The notes under the pieces are model-generated. The model was not told where the DNA came from. It was given only the letters and a program-made list of their open reading frames with translations, and ran no database searches. Positions 1-9,001 of a stretch of DNA of 64,000 bases are shown here, in pieces. Location of the stretch: assembly GCF_026015985.1 (NCBI RefSeq), contig NZ_CP110389.1, forward strand, positions 434,001-498,000. The letters run 5' to 3'. The position numbers and the translations under genes were made by a program. Position 1 is the first letter of the stretch. Every line of letters begins with the position of its first letter. This DNA is from Rhodopseudomonas sp. P2A-2r. GTDB lineage: Bacteria; Pseudomonadota; Alphaproteobacteria; Rhizobiales; Xanthobacteraceae.

Positions 1-45
1 GCGGCGATGGCGCGCGGTCTCGACAAGGGCGACGCCGCGGCCTGA
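1..45 (+). CDS. 3' end of an upstream gene (partial)
   Basis: The first 45 bases read as one open frame ending in TGA (last residues RGLDKGDAAA). It is the tail of a gene that begins before the window. Too little is visible to name it; it is called only because a reading frame with normal third-position G/C runs straight into a stop just before the next gene. Confidence 0.35.
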   Translation, partial: AAMARGLDKGDAAA

Positions 46-148
46 TTTGTCGCGGCGCGCGGCAGGAACTTCGCGACGTCTGATCCATTGGTGCGATGAG
101 CCGTTTGAGCGATCTCACTCCGGCAATCATCCCATCATGGAGAATTCG

Positions 149-547
149 ATGATCCTTCCCACGGATACCATCGTCGCCGTCGCCGACGGCGAAAAGCTGA
201 ATCTGTTCCGCAATACCGGCACCGAAACCGAGATGAGCCTTGTTGCGGCTGCGGATCAGGACGTCGAAGCCGCCGTCGGCGCCGGCGGCACGAACAGCTC
301 GTCGGCCAATCCCGACCAGAGCCGCGTCGAGGAAGACGGCTTCGCCACCGGCATTGTCGCGATGCTGAACCAGCGTGTGCTGGCCGGCAAGTTCAGCAAT
401 ATCGTGATCATCGCCGCGCCGAAGACGCTGGGCGAGATGCGCAAGCACTATCACAAGAAGCTGGAAGAGGCGTTGGTCGGCGAGATCGCCAAGGACCTCA
501 CGGGGCATTCGATCGCCGACATCGAGAAGTCGATCCACGCCGCGTAA
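149..547 (+). CDS. Host attachment family protein (BaeRF-like)
   Basis: A small soluble protein of about 132 residues that resembles the 'protein required for attachment to host cells' family (Host_attach, related to bacterial archaeo-eukaryotic release-factor domains). The N-terminus reads ILPTDTIVAVADGEKLNLFR, the usual beta-strand opening of the family, and the C-terminus (EIAKDLTGHSIADIEKSI) also fits. The ATG at 149 is preferred because GGAG lies six bases upstream; ATG 137 is the alternative. The family name comes from early Agrobacterium work, and most members have no proven role in attachment, so the name should not be read as a function. It stands alone, followed by an intergenic repeat. 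Confidence 0.75.
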   Translation: MILPTDTIVAVADGEKLNLFRNTGTETEMSLVAAADQDVEAAVGAGGTNSSSANPDQSRVEEDGFATGIVAMLNQRVLAGKFSNIVIIAAPKTLGEMRKHYHKKLEEALVGEIAKDLTGHSIADIEKSIHAA

Positions 548-569
548 TAATTCGACCACACACTCGCTT

Positions 570-688
570 GTCGTCCCCGCGAAAGCGGGGACCCAGTAAA
601 CGCTGTCGTCGAGATCCATCGCCAATGCCGGCGATTACTGGGTCGCCCGGTCCCGGCGCGCAATTGCGCGCCAGGCCGGGCGATGACA
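570..688. repeat. Intergenic palindromic repeat, family A (copy 1)
   Basis: A mosaic of inverted repeats: a CCCCGCGAAAGCGGGG hairpin, a CCCAGTAAACG / TTACTGGGTCG pair facing each other across a variable centre, and a CCCGG...GCGCAATTGCGC...CCGGGCG palindrome. The same modules recur at 20801-20922, 30151-30273 and 42467-42585, the last two in the opposite orientation. It sits between the ends of two genes. Confidence 0.85.
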
Positions 689-725
689 ACGGAGCATTAG
701 GTAGCTGCGGATGATAAGCGGATAG

Positions 726-1706
726 CTACGGCTTCAAGATCACCTTGCCCATGGCCTGCCGTCCCGCCAGCACGTTGAGCGCGTCGGCGGTCTGCGCCAG
801 CGGGAAGGTGCGGTCGACGTGGGATGAGATCTTGCCCTCGGCGGCCCACCTCACCAGCTTTTCCAGATTGGCGCGGTTCTTCGCCGGGTTCTTCTTCACC
901 CACGCGCCCCAGAACACCCCGCGAATGTCGCAACCCTTCAGCAGCGCGAGATTGAGCGGCATCTTGGGAATGTCGCCGGCCGCGAAACCTATCACCAGGA
1001 AGCGGCCTTCCCAGGCGATGGCGCGCAAGGCGGCTTCGGCGTAGGTGCCGCCGACCGGATCGAAGATGATATCCGCGCCGTTGCCGCCAGTCAGCCGCTT
1101 CAGGCCTTCCTTGAGATCCTCTGTGGCGTAGTTGAGGCCGAGTTCCGCGCCGTGCTGTTTGGCGAAATCGAGTTTTTCGTCCGACGATGCGCAGGCGATC
1201 ACCTTGAGGCCCATCAGCCTGCCGAGTTCGCAGGCCGCAAGCCCGGTGCCGCCGGCAGCGCCGAGCACCGCCAGCGTCTCGCCGGGCTTCGGGCTGGCGC
1301 GGTCTTCCAGCGCATGCAGCGCGGTGCCGTAGGTGATGATGCAGCCTGCGGCGCGATCGAAGTCGAGGTTGTCGGGAATCTTCACCGCAGACGCCGCGGG
1401 CACGGCGACCTTCTCGCGCGCGCCGTTGTAGCCGACCGAGGCCACCACGCGGTCGCCCACCTTGAGGTCGCTGACGCCTTCGCCGACGCTGTCGATCACG
1501 CCCGCGACTTCGGCCGCCGGCGAGAACGGGAACGGCGGCTTGATCTGGTACTTGCCCTGGATCATCAGGATGTCGAAGAAATTCAGCGCCGCGGATTTGA
1601 TCGCGATCACCACTTGGCCGGGTTCGGCGACGGGATCCGCGATGTCGGCCAATACGAGATCGTCGGGTTCGCAGAACTGCGAGCAGAGAATGGCTTTCAT
1701 CGACAT
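726..1706 (-). CDS. NADPH:quinone oxidoreductase family protein (zinc-free MDR)
   Basis: A 326-residue medium-chain dehydrogenase/reductase of the quinone oxidoreductase branch, expected to use NADPH to reduce quinones or enones in the cytosol. The N-terminal GroES-like domain (residues 1-125) has the ALNFFDILMIQGKY segment, followed by PFSPAAEVAG and VGDRV. The Rossmann domain starts near residue 130 and carries the nucleotide-binding loop LGAAGGTGLAA. The structural zinc cysteine cluster of alcohol dehydrogenases is absent, as expected for this branch. Length is normal. It is a single gene read against its neighbours; the natural substrate cannot be told from the sequence. Confidence 0.85.
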   Translation of the reverse strand: MSMKAILCSQFCEPDDLVLADIADPVAEPGQVVIAIKSAALNFFDILMIQGKYQIKPPFPFSPAAEVAGVIDSVGEGVSDLKVGDRVVASVGYNGAREKVAVPAASAVKIPDNLDFDRAAGCIITYGTALHALEDRASPKPGETLAVLGAAGGTGLAACELGRLMGLKVIACASSDEKLDFAKQHGAELGLNYATEDLKEGLKRLTGGNGADIIFDPVGGTYAEAALRAIAWEGRFLVIGFAAGDIPKMPLNLALLKGCDIRGVFWGAWVKKNPAKNRANLEKLVRWAAEGKISSHVDRTFPLAQTADALNVLAGRQAMGKVILKP

Positions 1707-1800
1707 CTGACCTTCTGATTGAGACAGTTGGTGCTTCTTGCCGGATTTGTCGGATGCCTACAATCTGATTCGCATCCGTGCCTGCCGGGCTGCCTTTCCA

Positions 1801-1818
1801 AACCGGGGTTTCCCGGTT
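1801..1818. other. Small perfect hairpin in a divergent intergenic region
   Basis: AACCGGG-GTTT-CCCGGTT, a perfect seven-base inverted repeat about 70 bases before the IalB-like gene and about 95 bases before the oppositely read oxidoreductase. It could be an operator or a leader hairpin; nothing decides between these. Confidence 0.4.
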
Positions 1819-1886
1819 AAGTCAGACGACGTGACGGCGCGGATGCGGGCCATCTTCCAGTCACAATAATGAGGGATCGAGACTTG

Positions 1887-2525
1887 ATGTTGGTGCGGCG
1901 AATTCTGACGGTTGTGGCGATGGGCGCGTTGATGGGCAGCATGTCCAGTGGCGTGCATGCGCAGAGCGCCCCGTCCAAAGGCGCAAAACCGGCTGCGGCG
2001 AAACCTGCGCCGGCGAAGCCGGCCACTACTGCCGCCAAGCCCGCTGCGGCCACGCCTGCCGCCGCGAGCGGCGGCGCCGAGCCGACCCTGATCGGCCAGT
2101 TCGGTACCTGGGGCGCCTACACCGCGACCCCGAACGGCAAGAAGGTCTGCTTCGCGCTGGCCAAGCCGTCGTCGTCGAAAACCAATCCGCCGAATCGCCC
2201 GCGCGATCCCGCCTATGCGTTCATCTCGACGCGTCCGGCCGAGAAGGTCGTCAACGAAGTCTCGATCATGATCGGCTACCAGCTCAAGCCCGGCTCGGAA
2301 TCGGCGCTGGAAGTCGGCGGTGCGCGCTACGCCATGTATACCCAGGGCGACGGGTTGTGGATCAAGAACGCCGCCGAGGAAGAGCGCATGGTCGAAGCGC
2401 TGCGCAAGGCGCCCGATGTCACGGTCAAGGGCGTCTCTGCCAAGGGCACCGAGACCACCGATACCTTCTCGCTGAAGGGGCTGGCGCAGGCGCTGGACCG
2501 GCTGGCTCAGGATTGCCGCCGCTAA
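1887..2525 (+). CDS. Invasion-associated locus B (IalB) family secreted protein
   Basis: About 212 residues. A signal peptide (MLVRRILTVVAMGALMGSM, then SGVHAQ) is followed by an Ala/Pro/Lys-rich linker (residues 30-65) and an IalB-like domain beginning LIGQFGTWGAYTATPNGKK. The family, named from Bartonella, is widespread in Rhizobiales as periplasmic or outer-surface proteins and most members have no proven invasion role. Two cysteines remain in the mature part (VCFAL and DCRR at the very end), which could form a disulfide. The start at 1887 gives a proper signal peptide; an upstream ATG at 1869 would add MRDRDL. Confidence 0.75.
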   Translation: MLVRRILTVVAMGALMGSMSSGVHAQSAPSKGAKPAAAKPAPAKPATTAAKPAAATPAAASGGAEPTLIGQFGTWGAYTATPNGKKVCFALAKPSSSKTNPPNRPRDPAYAFISTRPAEKVVNEVSIMIGYQLKPGSESALEVGGARYAMYTQGDGLWIKNAAEEERMVEALRKAPDVTVKGVSAKGTETTDTFSLKGLAQALDRLAQDCRR

Positions 2526-2585
2526 TTTCTTGTCCCGGGCGCGTGCGCCGCAGAACCGGGACCGCCAAAAAGCCGTGGCCGTAAC

Positions 2586-2632
2586 GGTCCCGGATCTGCG
2601 GAGCGGCACTTCGCGCCGCACCGCGTCCGGGA
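2586..2632. repeat. Intergenic repeat, family B (short copy 1)
   Basis: Inverted-repeat element TCCCGGATCTGCGG...CCGCGTCCGGGA whose arms surround a smaller GCGGCACTTCGCGCCGC hairpin. It is one unit of the two-unit element seen in full at 6933-7069, 19541-19703, 45727-45871, 51480-51635 and 58813-58977. Confidence 0.8.
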
Positions 2633-2755
2633 CAAGTGGCCGATTTCCCGCTAAATCATTGCCGCCGTTAATATTGCCGCAATTAGCGCCTTTTCAGGGC
2701 GTGCCGGAAAGCCTATCTGAGGCTGACATTCCCGCGACATCACAGATCGACCACC

Positions 2756-4000
2756 ATGACCCCTGTTTCAGCCGAGGCCGGTTCCGCCATTGACGTCCCG
2801 ACGGGCGTTCCGCACGGCGAAGCGCCGCTCGAGAAGACTGCCCTCGAGACCTATGTTCCGCTGGCGAAACCGTCGCTGATCGGCCTGTCGCGGGCGGAAA
2901 TCGCCGATCAGCTCGGCTCGATCGGGGTCGCGGTGGCCCAGCGCAAGATGCGCAGCCAGCAGCTGTGGCACTGGATGTATGTCCGCGGGGTCCAGAACTT
3001 TGCGGAGATGTCCAGCATTTCCAAGGATATGCGGGCGCAGCTCGAACAGCATTTCACGGTCGCGCGGCCGGAAGTCGTGGCCGAGCAGATCTCCAATGAC
3101 GGGACCCGCAAATGGCTGCTGCGGCTGCCGAGCGGCACCGCCGGCGAGAAGGCCCATGAGGTCGAGTGCGTCTATATCCCCGAGACCGACCGCGGCACGC
3201 TGTGCGTCTCCTCGCAGGTCGGCTGCACCCTGACCTGTTCGTTCTGCCACACCGGTACCCAGCGGCTGGTGCGCAACCTGACACCCGGCGAGATCGTCGG
3301 CCAGGTCATGGTCGCCCGCGATCGCCTCAATGACTGGGCCGACCGGGAGACCTCGAACGGCAACCGTCTCGTCACCAATGTGGTGATGATGGGGATGGGC
3401 GAGCCGCTGTACAATTTCGACGCGGTGCGCGACGCGCTGCTGATCGTCTCCGACAATGAAGGCATCGGCATCTCGCGCCGCCGGATCACTCTGTCGACCT
3501 CCGGCGTGGTGCCGAACATTTTCCGCACCGGCGACGAGATCGGCGTGATGCTGGCGATCTCGCTGCACGCGGTGCGCGACGAGTTGCGCAACGAGCTGGT
3601 GCCGATCAACAAGAAATATCCGCTGGCGGAACTGCTGCAGGCCTGCCGCGACTATCCCGGCGCCTCCAATGCGCGGCGCATCACCTTCGAGTATGTGATG
3701 CTGAAGGGCGTCAACGATTCGCTCGACGATGCCAAGCTGCTGGTGAAGATGCTGAAGGGCATCCACGCCAAGATCAACCTGATCCCGTTCAACCCGTGGC
3801 CTGGCACCAAATACGAGTGCTCGGACTGGGACCAGATCGAGAAGTTTTCCGAATACGTCTTCAACGCTGGCTACTCCTCGCCGGTGCGCACCCCGCGCGG
3901 CCGCGACATTCTCGCCGCCTGCGGGCAGCTGAAGTCGGAGACCGAAAAGCTCTCGGCACGCGAGCGCGCCGCATTGCGCGCCATGGCGATGACGGACTGA
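2756..4000 (+). CDS. rlmN: Dual-specificity RNA methyltransferase RlmN
   Basis: Radical SAM enzyme that methylates C2 of A2503 in 23S rRNA and A37 in some tRNAs. The 414-residue frame has the diagnostic cluster motif C157-x3-C161-x2-C164 ([14 protein letters not shown]) binding the 4Fe-4S cluster, the [11 protein letters not shown] glycine/acid SAM contact, and the C-terminal cysteine in [11 protein letters not shown] that resolves the covalent intermediate. The N-terminal extension of about 40 residues is usual for alphaproteobacteria. The open frame continues upstream but ATG 2756 gives the expected length. Cytosolic; single gene, with IS-like repeat debris on both sides. Confidence 0.95.
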   Translation: MTPVSAEAGSAIDVPTGVPHGEAPLEKTALETYVPLAKPSLIGLSRAEIADQLGSIGVAVAQRKMRSQQLWHWMYVRGVQNFAEMSSISKDMRAQLEQHFTVARPEVVAEQISNDGTRKWLLRLPSGTAGEKAHEVECVYIPETDRGTLCVSSQVGCTLTCSFCHTGTQRLVRNLTPGEIVGQVMVARDRLNDWADRETSNGNRLVTNVVMMGMGEPLYNFDAVRDALLIVSDNEGIGISRRRITLSTSGVVPNIFRTGDEIGVMLAISLHAVRDELRNELVPINKKYPLAELLQACRDYPGASNARRITFEYVMLKGVNDSLDDAKLLVKMLKGIHAKINLIPFNPWPGTKYECSDWDQIEKFSEYVFNAGYSSPVRTPRGRDILAACGQLKSETEKLSARERAALRAMAMTD

Positions 4001-4010
4001 TGCAGAACCT

Positions 4011-4108
4011 CATGGTGAGGAGCGCGACTTCGCGCGTCTCGAACCATGAGGATGAACTGCCCTCGCCCTTCGAGACGGCGCAAAATGCGCCTCCTCAGGG
4101 TGAGGGGC
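4011..4108. repeat. Intergenic repeat, family C (copy 1)
   Basis: Degenerate palindromic element of the type CATGGTGAGGAGCGC...GCGCCTCCTCAGGGTGAGG. Related copies, with CATCCTGAGG and CGAAGGATG arms, lie at 4609-4651 and 34369-34471. It sits directly after rlmN. Confidence 0.65.
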
Positions 4109-4139
4109 CAGCACATGATGCGGCGAAGAAGAGATTACA

Positions 4140-4616
4140 ATGTCCCTGATCGGCCGGTTGTTCGTCGTCCTGTTCGGCTTCCTTGCCGCCTGCCTCGTGG
4201 CCGGCGGCATTGTCGTCTGTGCGATCCTATTTCCGGAAATGAGCGCACTCGACACCGGCGGCTTCGATCCCGACGCGCTCAATGTTCTGCTCGGCTTCGG
4301 CTTTATCTTCGTCAGCGGATTTGCGCTGCTGCCGGCGCTGGTGATCGTTGTCATCACCGAGGCCTTCGACGTGCGCAGCGCGCTGGCTTATGCGATCGGC
4401 GGCGCGGTGGTGGGTCTTGCCTGCTATCTCGGCCTGATCCCCTTCGATCCCGCGACACTGCATTTCGACGGCATCGTTCGCCGTCACCTCGAAGTGATGA
4501 CGGGGGCCAGCATCGTTGGTGGCCTGATCTACTGGGTGATCGCCGGTCGCAATGCCGGCCGCTGGCGGCAGCCGAGGGGCGTTTTGCCGCAGCCGCCAGC
4601 CCCGCCCTCATCCTGA
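4140..4616 (+). CDS. Four-helix integral membrane protein of unknown function
   Basis: 158 residues, mostly hydrophobic. Transmembrane segments fall near residues 5-28, 47-70, 78-98 and 117-138, the last followed by a positively charged, Pro-rich cytoplasmic tail. It resembles conserved small membrane proteins of Bradyrhizobium relatives, but no named family is recognised. The stop codon and the last few residues come from a family C repeat (4609-4651), suggesting that the tail was remodelled by repeat insertion. The next gene starts 83 bases downstream in the same direction. Confidence 0.7.
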   Translation: MSLIGRLFVVLFGFLAACLVAGGIVVCAILFPEMSALDTGGFDPDALNVLLGFGFIFVSGFALLPALVIVVITEAFDVRSALAYAIGGAVVGLACYLGLIPFDPATLHFDGIVRRHLEVMTGASIVGGLIYWVIAGRNAGRWRQPRGVLPQPPAPPSS

Positions 4617-4651
4617 GGCGCCGCCGCAGGTGCGACGGCCTCGAAGGATGA
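4609..4651. repeat. Intergenic repeat, family C (copy 2)
   Basis: CATCCTGAGGCGCCGC...GCGACGGCCTCGAAGGATG, one short unit of family C. It overlaps the last codons and supplies the TGA stop of the membrane protein that ends at 4616. Confidence 0.75.
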
Positions 4652-4699
4652 CATTTCGCAGCCTTTTCATCTGCACCCTCGTCGGCTAAACCGCCCGCC

Positions 4700-5504
4700 A
4701 TGAACCGGACCGGACTCTTCATTGCGCTTGGGCTTTGCCTCGTCGTCGGACTGACCTTCGGGCTCCATCCGGAACTCGACCTGAAGCTGGCGGCGCTGTT
4801 CTACGACCCCGCCACCAAGTCATTTCCGCTGAAATCCGATGCGCTGGCCGCATTCGCGCGCGATGCAGCCATGTGGATCTGCTGGGCCTTCGTTCTGCCG
4901 TCCATCGTCGCTTTGCTCGTCAAGCTGATCTGGCCGAATCGCAAGCTGCTGGTCCCCGGCCGCACCGTCATGTTCCTGCTGGTCACCATCATCCTCGCTG
5001 CCGGCATCCTCACCAACCTGACCTTCAAGAGCCACTGGGGCCGGCCGCGGCCGGTGATGGTGAGCGAATTCAGCGGTCCGTGGCAGTTCAAGGCGTGGTG
5101 GGATCCGACCGGCGAATGCGGCCGCAACTGTTCGTTCTTCTCGGGCGAGGGCGCCACCGCATTCTGGACCTTCGCGCCCGCCGCCCTGACGCCACCCGCC
5201 TGGCGGCCGGTGGCCTATGTGGCCGCCGCAGCGTTCGGCGCGGTGACCAGTGGCCTCAGAATGGCGTTCGGCGGGCATTTCTTCACCGACGTGGCGATTG
5301 CCGGGCTGGTGACCTTCCTGGTGATCTGGCTGATCCACGGTTACATCTACCGCTGGCCCTCTACAAGATTGACGGATGAGGGCATCGATGCCGAACTGAC
5401 CAAGCTGGCCTGGCCAAGCTATGCCTGGCGGCGGCGCCTGCTGGGTGGCCGCAGGCCCTCCAAGCCGTCCTTCGTCGACCGGATCACCGAGCAGCATCAC
5501 GATT

Positions 5505-5506
<2 letters not shown>
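4700..5506 (+). CDS. PAP2 family membrane phosphatase
   Basis: A 268-residue phosphatase of the PAP2 superfamily (phosphatidate, lipid A or undecaprenyl-pyrophosphate type) in the inner membrane. Conserved blocks: K110-x5-RP (KSHWGRPRP), FSGEG at 148-152, and R187-x5-H193-x3-D197 (GLRMAFGGHFFTD). Block two normally reads PSGH, so the histidine position carries Glu150, a notable change within the active-site signature. Five or six transmembrane helices are visible. The tail has LTKLAWPSYAWRRRLLG; a second, similar segment lies just downstream in another frame (5505-5594). The lipid substrate cannot be assigned. Confidence 0.8.
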
Positions 5507-6927
<1,421 letters not shown>

Positions 6928-6932
6928 GGATC

Positions 6933-7069
6933 GTGTCCCGGACGCGGTGCGGCGCGAAGTGCCGCTCCGCAGATCCGGGACCCATCTTTCTTGCAGCAAG
7001 CTGGACCCCGGATCTGCGGCGCACCACGCCGCGAAGACGCGGCGCAGTGCATCGCGTCCGGGGAACGAC
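6933..7069. repeat. Intergenic repeat, family B (full two-unit copy)
   Basis: Two inverted units in tandem: TCCCGGACGCGGTGCGGC...GCAGATCCGGGA, a short spacer, then CCCCGGATCTGCGGCGCACC...CGCGTCCGGGGA. The same architecture recurs four more times in the window. It separates argG from the alkaline phosphatase regulatory region. Confidence 0.85.
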
Positions 7070-7090
7070 CACCGCGAACTGACTCCAGCT

Positions 7091-7119
7091 CCGTCATTGA
7101 CCCGTTATCCGGCCGTCGT
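7091..7119 (+). promoter_or_regulatory. PHO box (PhoB binding site), three repeats
   Basis: Three direct seven-base repeats spaced by exactly four bases: CCGTCAT (7091-7097), CCGTTAT (7102-7108) and CCGTCGT (7113-7119). This is the 11-base periodicity of the PhoB consensus CTGTCAT-N4-CTGTCAT. It lies 44 to 72 bases before the start of an alkaline phosphatase gene, the classical PhoB target, so phosphate-starvation control is expected. Confidence 0.7.
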
Positions 7120-7120
7120 A

Positions 7121-7161
7121 ATGGAGGCCACCCGCCCGTGACGGGCGCTTGAGGCCTCCAT
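7121..7161 (+). promoter_or_regulatory. Leader stem-loop touching the alkaline phosphatase start
   Basis: ATGGAGGCC (7121-7129) pairs perfectly with GGCCTCCAT (7153-7161), and CGCCC/GGGCG pair inside it. The 3' arm ends one base before the ATG at 7163, so the stem covers the region where a ribosome binding site should be. If transcription starts upstream of it, it would limit translation initiation. Confidence 0.5.
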
Positions 7162-7162
7162 C

Positions 7163-8923
7163 ATGAAGTATCCCGTTGCCGCCGCAGCGTTTGCCCTGCT
7201 GCTGTCCAGCGCTTCGCAGCTCGCCGCGCAGACCATCTATCCGATAGACCGCGCCGATATCCTTGCCGGCGCGACTTTCGACTTCAAGGTGGAATTCCCC
7301 GGACCGGTCGACGCCGGGAATATCAAGGTCACCGTCAACGGCGCAGACGTTGCCACCGCGTTCGGCAAGGCTGCGACCTACATCGCGCGCGAGGATGGTA
7401 AGGAACAGTCGGCGCTGCTGCTGCGCGACGTCGCGCTGAGCAAGCCCGGGGCCTACACGATCGAGGTCAGCGACGGCACGACCAGCCGCTCCATCGCCTG
7501 GAACGTGTACGGCACCGGCGTCCGCAAGGCGAAGAACGTCATCCTGTTCATCGGCGACGGCCTGTCGCCGGCGCACCGCATCGGCGCGCGGCTGCTGTCG
7601 AAGGGCATCAGCGAGGGCAAGAGCCTCGGCAAGCTGGCCATCGACGACATGCCGCACATGGCTTTCGTGGCGACGGCAGGATCGGATTCGATCATCACCG
7701 ATTCTGCCAATGCGGCCTGCGCCTATGCCACCGGCCACAAGACCGCGGTCAACGCGATGGGCGTCTATGCGGACCGCACCGCCAACCCGTTCGACGATCC
7801 GCGCGTCGAGACCATCACCAGCGTGATCCGCCGGCAGCGCGACATGGCCATCGGCATCGTCACCAACACCGAGATCGAGGACGCCACGCCGGCGGCCATG
7901 GTGGCGCATACCCGCCGCCGCGCTGCCTACGACCAGATCGTCGAGCAGTTCTTCGCCGCGAAGCCGGATGTGCTGATGGGCGGCGGCGCGGCGAACTTCC
8001 TGCCGCAGGCCAACGATGCCTCGAAGCGCAAGGATGACCTCGACTACATCGCGAAATTCCGCGACGCCGGCTATCCGTTCGCGGCGACCGCGCCCGAACT
8101 CAACGCGCTGGCGGCGAAACCCGACACGCGCAAACTGCTTGGCCTGTTCGCGCCGGGCAACATGGACGGCGTGCTCGACCGCAAGTTCCTGAAAGGCGGT
8201 GGGGTCAGGAAAAATCCGGAACAGCCGGATCTTACCGAGCAATTGCAGGGCGCGCTGAACATCCTGTCGCGTAACGACAACGGCTTCTTCCTGATGGTCG
8301 AATCCGGCCTGATCGACAAATATGCCCATGCCCTCGACATGGAGCGCGCGGTCTATGACACCATCATGCTCGACAATGCTGTGCGGCTGGCGCGCGACTG
8401 GTCGACCGCGCGCGGCGAGGATACGCTGATCCTGGTGGTCGCCGATCACAACCATCCGAACAGCCTGGTCGGCACCGTCAATGATGACATGGCTGCGCTG
8501 CCCAACACGCCGCTGCGCGAGCGCGTCGGCGTCTACGAAAAGGCCGGCTTCCCGAACTATCCCGCTCCCGACGCTGACGGTTATCCTTCGCGGGTCGACG
8601 TCAGCCGCCGCTTGGCGATCTTCTCGGCGAGCATCCCCGATCACTACGAGACGCTGCGTCCCAAGCTCGACAATCCCAACGAGCCCACCGAGAAGGGCGA
8701 CACGCCCGGCAGCTTCAAGGCCAATGCGAAATACAAGGATGTGCCCGGTGCGGTGCTACGACTCGGCAACCTGCCGGCGATGATGAATGCCAGCGTGCAT
8801 TCCGGCGAGGACGTCATCCTCACCGCGACCGGACCGGGCAGCGATCGCGTGCATGGATCGATGGATAATACCGAGGTGTTTCGCGTGATCGCCGATGCGC
8901 TGGGGCTGGCGGAGAAGCGCTGA
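7163..8923 (+). CDS. Secreted alkaline phosphatase (PhoA superfamily)
   Basis: Hydrolyses phosphate monoesters in the periplasm to scavenge phosphate. 586 residues: signal peptide (MKYPVAAAAFALLLSSASQLAAQ), a beta-rich N-terminal domain to about residue 110, then the catalytic domain. Metal and nucleophile motifs are in place: FIGDGLSP (first zinc-site aspartate), TDSANAACAYATGHKT with the serine nucleophile, GLIDKYAHALD, and VVADHNHPN. The extra N-terminal domain makes it longer than E. coli PhoA. A PHO box stands just upstream, and a 13-base perfect terminator follows the stop and is shared with the opposing gene. Confidence 0.9.
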   Translation: MKYPVAAAAFALLLSSASQLAAQTIYPIDRADILAGATFDFKVEFPGPVDAGNIKVTVNGADVATAFGKAATYIAREDGKEQSALLLRDVALSKPGAYTIEVSDGTTSRSIAWNVYGTGVRKAKNVILFIGDGLSPAHRIGARLLSKGISEGKSLGKLAIDDMPHMAFVATAGSDSIITDSANAACAYATGHKTAVNAMGVYADRTANPFDDPRVETITSVIRRQRDMAIGIVTNTEIEDATPAAMVAHTRRRAAYDQIVEQFFAAKPDVLMGGGAANFLPQANDASKRKDDLDYIAKFRDAGYPFAATAPELNALAAKPDTRKLLGLFAPGNMDGVLDRKFLKGGGVRKNPEQPDLTEQLQGALNILSRNDNGFFLMVESGLIDKYAHALDMERAVYDTIMLDNAVRLARDWSTARGEDTLILVVADHNHPNSLVGTVNDDMAALPNTPLRERVGVYEKAGFPNYPAPDADGYPSRVDVSRRLAIFSASIPDHYETLRPKLDNPNEPTEKGDTPGSFKANAKYKDVPGAVLRLGNLPAMMNASVHSGEDVILTATGPGSDRVHGSMDNTEVFRVIADALGLAEKR

Positions 8924-8957
8924 CTTTTTCCGGCTCTGCCTTTCAACTATCAAAATA

Positions 8958-8987
8958 AAAATGGCCGGGATTGCTCCCGGCCATTTT
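8958..8987. terminator. Bidirectional intrinsic terminator
   Basis: AAAATGGCCGGGA, loop TTGC, TCCCGGCCATTTT: a perfect 13-base stem with A and T runs on its two sides. It serves the alkaline phosphatase gene on the plus strand and the OmpA-domain gene on the minus strand, which converge here. Confidence 0.9.
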
Positions 8988-9001
8988 CTTAATCCAGCCG
9001 A